Assembly (NCBI GenBank): GCA_012295275.1
Contig: CM022678.1
Coordinates: 17,511,778-17,541,777 of the forward strand
Source: Chrysomallon squamiferum
Lineage: Eukaryota; Mollusca; Gastropoda; Neomphalida; Peltospiridae
Reading direction: 5' to 3'
Length of the DNA: 30,000 bases
The notes under the pieces are model-generated. The model was given only the letters and a program-made list of their open reading frames with translations, did not search any database and was not told the DNA's origin. The translations under genes and the position numbers were made by a program. Below are positions 1 through 30,000 of this stretch, piece by piece. Position 1 is the stretch's first letter, and the number at the start of each line of letters is the position of its first letter.

Positions 1-190
1 ATAAATAAGAGTAACAAAATAAACAACAAAAACAACAACAACAACGACAGTAACATCATCAACAACAACAACAACAACAACAACAGCAATAATAATAATA
101 ATGATAAAAGTAAAGCTCAAGATAGATTCGTAATCTCTCTCTCTCTCGTTTCATTTATTCTCTCTTTCTCTCTCTCTCTCTAGTTTCATT

Positions 191-283
<93 letters not shown>

Positions 284-995
284 ATAAAAAAAACCTACGT
301 ACAGATTAATTGTCTCTCTTGGCTGAATGGGAGTGAATGATTGACAGGTTCGCTTCCAGTCACGCGTATATAAGTCAACAAAACACTAATTCTTAAATAC
401 GTATGTAATGTACGCAAGCACGCACGTACGTACACGCAGAATGCTATATCGTAACGTCTATAAACAGAAAAAAATGAAAATCATATTTACTTATATCAAT
501 GCCTGTGCTTGATATTGTTATATAATATATATTGTTATTATTGTTATTATTATTTATATGGCGTACCTCATCAGCATGCAGTTTGAGGCAAATGCCGGTA
601 TGTAGCAAGGACCTGATAACGATCGGCACGAACGTATGACATGAGTTATTTCCCCTACAGCCACGCCATTATGCGCACTGCTACGCAGATATTACCTCCC
701 TGTGACGTAAATTAAAATAATTCGCCACTGAATAATCAAATTCCGGCAGAACATAATATTACGAAGAATACCGATCAGATTAATAATGTTTATTACGTGT
801 TATATTCCCAGATATTCGTATGTATCTTTGTTTATAATTGGTTATTATGAAATTGATATATACATACATATATATATATATATGGATAGTTAATTATAAT
901 TCGATGATTTTATTTTTATTAGGCCATAATAATAAGGATAGTGATTATGTTTTAGTACCTTCATTTTTCCTTTTGTTTTCTCTTATTTTCTTCTT

Positions 996-1026
<31 letters not shown>

Positions 1027-1289
1027 TTATTATTATTATTATTAATATAAATGACGTTGTTGTTGTAGTAGTTTTTGCTGTTGATATTTTTCGGAAATCT
1101 ATTATATAATTCGCTGAACGCATTTTAAATAATTATTTTGTTAGAAAGGCTTTTAAAACAAATATAAAAATTACTTTCACTGGCTTGTTTCAAACACGAA
1201 CAGGCTTTCTTTTCCATAGTGCTTAGGCTGACATATTACGAAAGGAAACAGTTTCCATGGCAACAGTAAAACATGATTATTATTTGCAG
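1..1289. repeat. 5' flank: AAC/AAT repeats and a (CT)n microsatellite
   Basis: Positions 30-105 are AAC/AAT trinucleotides, 138-282 a (CT)n tract of which 195-282 is nearly pure, 520-560 an ATT run, 985-1045 (TTC)n then (TTA)n. Between them lies unique AT-rich DNA. I see no convincing coding exon; the region is either intron 5' of the astacin exon 1 or upstream flank. Confidence 0.8.
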
Positions 1290-16952
<15,663 letters not shown>

Positions 16953-18123
16953 ATGTTCGGGCAAATTCAAAAATGCTTTCGTGAGTTATCGATTACCTCC
17001 CCTTCGTCTGACGAGGGAAAGAAGGAAAAAAAGACAGAGTTGCCGCCCTTGATAGAGAACAAGAGAACGTTTAAAATTTACCGGAAACAGCGCGACTGGA
17101 AGAACTCGAATTTCCGACGACAGATCGCGCCAATTCGCGAATGCGACCAGAAGAAAGAGTCGGCGTCCGACGAGAATCTGAAAACGCAAAACGAGGCCGA
17201 GAAGAGTCCGTCCAAGCAGGGCTTGCCTGGGACCTCGTTCTACAACCTCACCCGCAAGAGAATCAAGCAGAAGAAAGACGCGATCGTGCGCGTGAAATCG
17301 GAGACCTCGTCTGGAACGGGCGATCCCATTTTCATCTACAGTCTGCGAGAGGAGGACAAAGACTGCAACCTGCCGACGCGCAACCGAAACAGAAGAAACC
17401 GGAGCAGAGGTCACGTGTCGGGCGCGAAGTCGTCGTCGTCGTCGTGGTGGTATCAGGACACCGGGTCGAGTTCGTCGCTGGCCGATCACCAGAGACGTCG
17501 CGACCGCAGCCAGACGACGTCAGGCAGCACGTCGGTGATGTCGCCCGACGGCCGCCGGTCTCTGACTCCCGGCTGCTTCACGGAGTCGCAGTCGAGGACG
17601 TCGTCCCGTTTGAGGGCGACGACGTCGTCGGCCGCGTCGGATTTCTGCAAGTGTCCCAGGAGCAAGCCCAACAGCTATGGCTACTGCCTCGAGTGCGGCC
17701 TGCTGATGAAGGAGTCGGTCTGCAGACACGGGCACGACCACGCCGCCTCCGACCACGCCTCGCGACACCGGCACGACGTCAAGCGGAGGACGGGCGACGT
17801 CTGCGGCGACGTCGCGAAGCCGCGCCGGGAGAACGTGCACAGGCGCGCGTACATTCCTCGCGCTGGCGGACACGTCGCTGGACAGGGCGTTCGAGGACCC
17901 CGAGTTCTTCAAGAAGTCGACGACGAAGCCGTTCTTCAGCTACTACCCTCCGCTGATGTCCAGCGACTCGACCCTCAGCGACCAACATCCCGTTCTGACC
18001 AAGGTCTCCGCGGACCAGGCCAAGCCGTTGGAGATCAAGAACGAAATGAGGCACATTTTCGGCAACACGAAACTGGCCGATTACTACCCGGGAGGCAAGA
18101 AGTACTCGGACAGGCCAATCTAA
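16953..18123 (+). CDS. Intronless GC-rich gene of unknown function, with one apparent frameshift
   Basis: Starts ATG in the context AACAAATGT. Frame 1 runs from 16953 to about 17855, then the coding signal moves by one base and ends at TAA 18121-18123; discounting one base the product would be 389 residues. Nearly every codon ends in G or C up to TAC ATT at 17848-17853 and again from CTC GCG CTG onward in the shifted frame, which is why I place the shift there. The protein is basic and Ser/Arg-rich (SRG, SSSSS, WWY), has a CKCP...CLEC cysteine cluster (Cys232, 234, 245, 248), a His-rich stretch and a conserved-looking end rich in Phe/Tyr/Lys finishing KKYSDRPI. No domain recognised; the C-x-C...C-x-x-C group could bind a metal. 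GC content is far above the flanks. Cytoplasmic or nuclear location is likely, since no signal peptide is seen. Confidence 0.75.
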
Positions 18124-18474
18124 GATTAACAGAGAACGCGACGGTCTCTTTACAACTGTGAATGCTTCAGGAAAAAAGAAGAAGATGAGGATGGATCAAA
18201 ATAATAATAATAATAATAGTAATGAATGATGATGATGATGGTGATGATGATGATAACGTGCACACAGATGGTGGGTGATTTGTGAAACGTGGGTACGTGA
18301 AGATCATTCAGAGGATTGGAAAATTCGAGGATTTGTGAGCTGATAAAACGAGCGAGTTGGTTTTAAATTCGTTTTAATTTGCTGTGTAATTTATTCTCAA
18401 ATTATGGAAACTTTATTCGTGTCCTAGTTTGATTTATTTATGCCTATTATTATTTTTTTTTAAAATTATTTCGC

Positions 18475-18480
18475 AATAAA
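18475..18480 (+). terminator. Polyadenylation signal AATAAA
   Basis: Canonical AATAAA about 350 bases after the stop of the intronless gene, followed within 30 bases by a GT/T-rich segment (GTCTTGTTATTTTATGG). It gives this gene a short 3' UTR ending just before the (CT)n tract at 18524. Confidence 0.5.
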
Positions 18481-18520
18481 AAACAGAACTATTTTGCAGC
18501 GTCTTGTTATTTTATGGTTT

Positions 18521-18626
<106 letters not shown>

Positions 18627-18629
18627 GTC

Positions 18630-19052
18630 TGTATTTGTGAGTTTCTTTTAATAATCTCTGAAGTAAAATTAACAAATTTACCGTCATTACGAAATTTTTC
18701 CACGGACGATAACATGACCATCAAGCTTATGACAAATGCCAAAACAGTTTATACATTAAAACATAACCTTGTACATACATCATGTTTTAATAACGTTTAT
18801 TAAATTTAAATATTAAAGGGTACATTTTACAAACAATATAAAATATTTTTGAAATGGTACAAAATATAGAGAATGGATAAATGTAATTTCAAAAATGTTC
18901 AAACAATGAAAAAGTAGATTTAATATGCTTTATAGATATTGTCATATACTAAATAATTAATTTCTATTATTATCAGAAATATAAACCTACCATGGATGTA
19001 GGTATAAATTACATTATTTGTATACTTCAGTTATAGAGATAGATTTTATCAC

Positions 19053-19095
<43 letters not shown>

Positions 19096-19724
19096 GATGT
19101 TGTTGTTGTTGTTGGTGTTGGTGGTGGTGGTGGTGGTGGTGTTGTTGGTGTTGTTGGTGCTGCTGTTGTTATTATTATTATTGTTATTGTTACTATTATT
19201 ATTTTTGTTATTGTGATTGTTGTTGTTGTTGTTGTTGTTATTATTATTATTATTGATATATTTAGAATACATACTATATAGATAACATTAACAATTCCTA
19301 ATAATGTATTGTATATTAAAAACATATTTAATATGTACAAGCTTCGATATAATTTGGGGAGAATCTAGAATTTCTATAAAACAAACAGTCAAACAAATAA
19401 ATAAATAAATAAATAAATAAAATAAAATTAAATTAAATTAAATTAAATTAGATTTTCCCCTAAGCCTTTTTATTTATACATTAAAGAAAATAATAAATGT
19501 ATGTCTTTATGACATCAAATGGCGACTGCAAACAACAATTATTCTATGTCCCCTAATTTTTTTTTGTTTAGTATATAATTAGAACAGTTATAAGATTTCT
19601 ACCGAAAATAGTTTGATGTTCCCTTGACAACCCACCCCATCCGCGCCTGATCGTAAATTATTATTAACAAAAGTATTATTATGCTATGATAATTGTTTTC
19701 ATGGATTTCAGTCAAACTGTGTTG

Positions 19725-19756
<32 letters not shown>

Positions 19757-19934
19757 GCTATCGTAGTAACTGTCATAGTCGTAAGTAATCTAGAGTAGTC
19801 GTAGTCGTAGTAGTAGTGATAGTCGTAGTCAAGTCGTAGTTATACTAGTAGTTGTAGTAGTAGCAGTAGTAGTAGTAGTAAAAAGTTATTTCACTTCATT
19901 ATTAAAACCTTCATTATTAAAATTATTTAAATTC
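18630..19934. other. Convergent 3' intergenic region with trinucleotide runs
   Basis: AT-rich. Holds a mixed TTA/TTG/TGG trinucleotide tract (19050-19255), (AAAT)n and AAATT repeats (19393-19450), a (TTA)n run (19722-19755) and GTA/GTC repeats (19790-19880). The TTTATT at 19469-19474 is a possible minus-strand polyadenylation signal for the reprolysin gene. No coding signal. Confidence 0.6.
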
Positions 19935-28839
<8,905 letters not shown>

Positions 28840-28959
28840 GATGCAAAAACAATATGAAAACAACGCAGATCTACCTTGACAACTTCAAAAACAATTCATT
28901 TAATTTCAAAACGAACGAACGAATGATAAAAAAACAAACAAAAATGGATAAAATAAATA

Positions 28960-29315
28960 AATAAAGAATCGATCATACGAAGACCAGCGTCATTATTTCC
29001 AGTGTGTAGCGGGTGAGTTTGGACAAGCGAACACCTCTTATGAAATGGAAACGAAGAGTGGTGGTTTATTGGAAACATCTCCTGAAACTTTCCCAGCCAG
29101 ACCCCATCCCGAAGGTAGGCGGCGATAAACGAGTTTAATGTGCAGCGGGCCGGGGTGAGCGGTGTTAAAACAGACAGCGACGTGCGCGGGTGTGGATCAG
29201 TGGAGAGTATCGGGTTTCGGTGTAAGCGACAGAAACTCACAGCGGACTCTGAGTCGTCGTCTTCTCTTCCATCGCCTCCTGGCGAGTCGCGACGATTCAC
29301 GCGTCTTGTTTGTGA
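28960..29315. promoter_or_regulatory. GC-richer segment upstream of the reprolysin gene, putative promoter / 5' exon
   Basis: About 350 bases of unique sequence with many CpG dinucleotides stand out against AT-rich and repetitive flanks. Position fits promoter or 5' UTR of the minus-strand reprolysin gene (ATG at 28839). On the plus strand an ATG at 29045 opens a 70-base frame ending GAAG|GTAGGC, which could be a divergent first exon. No clear TATA box. Confidence 0.35.
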
Positions 29316-29990
29316 ACATTTCTTCTTCTTCTTCTTCTTCTTCTTCTTCTTCTTCTTCTTCTTCTTCCTTTTCTTCTTCTTCGTCGCCGTCTTCTTCTTC
29401 TTCTTCTTCTTCTTCTTCTTCCTTTTCTTCTTCTTCGTCGCCGTCTTCTTCTTCTTCTTCTTCTTCTTCTTCTGTTTTCTTTTCTTCTGGTGTTTCTTTT
29501 CGTCTTCATTTTCTTTTTCTTTTTGTTCCTCTTTTTGTTCTCTTTCTTCTTTTTTTTTTCTTTTTTCTTCTTTCTTCTCCTTTTTCTTCTTTTTCTTTTT
29601 TCTTCTTTCTTCTTCTTTTTCTACTTTTTTCTTCTTCTTTTTCTTCTTTCTTGTTCTTTCTTCTTCTTTTTCTATTTTCTTCTTCTTCTTCTTTTTGGTC
29701 CTCTTCTTCGTTTTCTTGTTCTTTTTCTTCTTTTTCTCCTTCTTGTTTGTTTGTTTTTTTACCCTCATTTATTTTTAATTTATTAGTATTTTTTTTTTTT
29801 TTGTTTTTATTTCTTTCTCAGTTTCTTTTTGTTTTTATTTTTTTTATTTCTTGCTTTCTTTTATTTATTTTATTTTATTTTATTTTATTTTTTTGAATGT
29901 TTGTTCTTTTTCTTCTATTTGTTCGTGTTCTCGTATTTAACTTATTTTTTCTTTCTTTCTTTTTCGTTCTCGTTTTTTTCTGTTTTTCTT
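29316..29990 (+). repeat. Long polypyrimidine (CTT/TTC)n tract
   Basis: From 29316 nearly pure TTC trinucleotides, with a duplicated block CCTTTTCTTCTTCTTCGTCG at about 29367 and 29421, then an irregular C/T mixture with short poly-T runs to the window edge. The long frames on both strands here are composition artefacts (poly-Lys/Arg, poly-Ser, poly-Phe). Confidence 0.95.
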
Positions 29991-30000
29991 GGTGCAGTTA

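Noticed and set aside
550-660. Minus-strand open block ending GATGAG|GTACGC
   Set aside because: Short, no homologous motif, no partner exon seen; the flanking GGGAAATAACTC-type words suggest a dispersed repeat.
17141-17956. 271-residue Arg-rich frame overlapping the intronless gene, and the minus-strand frames there
   Set aside because: Shadows caused by high GC; only frame 0 (then +1 after 17855) keeps G/C-ending codons.
29140-29896. Long poly-Ser/Phe and poly-Lys frames
   Set aside because: Products of a (CTT)n polypyrimidine tract in several frames, without codon structure.

Overview
This is a eukaryotic, intron-rich window from an animal genome. It is AT-rich and crowded with microsatellites, has GT-AG introns, and encodes secreted multidomain metalloproteinases. 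The domain content and repeat style suggest a marine protostome. Recurrent matches to the GGGAGATAAC-type word that I associate with mollusc genomes (for example near 16449, 640 and 20190) make a mollusc my best guess, but the species cannot be named from the sequence.

Layout. (1) About 1290-13721, plus strand: a 15-exon gene for an astacin (M12A) zinc metalloproteinase with the order propeptide, catalytic domain, EGF, CUB, cysteine module, TSP1, cysteine module. This architecture is known from the nematode NAS-33 to NAS-38 group, with NAS-36/37 closest in feel. All 14 junctions keep phase, giving 658 residues; the signal-peptide exon was not found. (2) 13722-16952: AT-rich intergenic DNA with simple repeats. 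(3) 16953-18123, plus strand: an intronless, GC-rich reading frame of unknown function, interrupted by one apparent single-base frameshift near 17855, with a polyadenylation signal at 18475. (4) 28839-19935, minus strand, convergent with (3): a 14-exon gene for a secreted reprolysin (M12B) of ADAMTS-like type, with signal peptide, propeptide, furin site, HExxHxxGxxH catalytic domain, ADAMTS-type cysteine-rich region, a short PLAC-like cysteine knot and a Phe/Pro/Gln-rich tail. It shows a probable single-base frameshift in exon 10 and a phase mismatch at exon 11/12. (5) 28840-30000: GC-richer putative promoter/5' region, then a long polypyrimidine tract.

The most unusual signal is in the astacin gene. 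Intron 6 begins with about 68 tandem copies (true exon end included) of a segment holding the last ~24 bases of exon 6 plus its splice donor, so the true 5' splice site is followed by nearly 3 kb of near-perfect copies of itself. Intron 8 independently repeats the exon 8 donor about 12 times in a 39-bp array. Intron 11 starts with four ~144-bp copies beginning at the donor, and intron 9 starts with an older, degenerate repeat. Donor-anchored tandem amplification therefore recurs within one gene. Two further patterns cross gene boundaries: every long (CT)n tract reads CT on the strand of the gene it lies in or beside, and the palindrome TGACGTCA is strongly over-represented and sits 7-16 bases into four introns.

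Both proteases carry secretion or activation features (a basic furin-like site between propeptide and catalytic domain), so both probably act outside the cell on matrix or cuticle-like material. There is no sequence evidence that the two genes act together.
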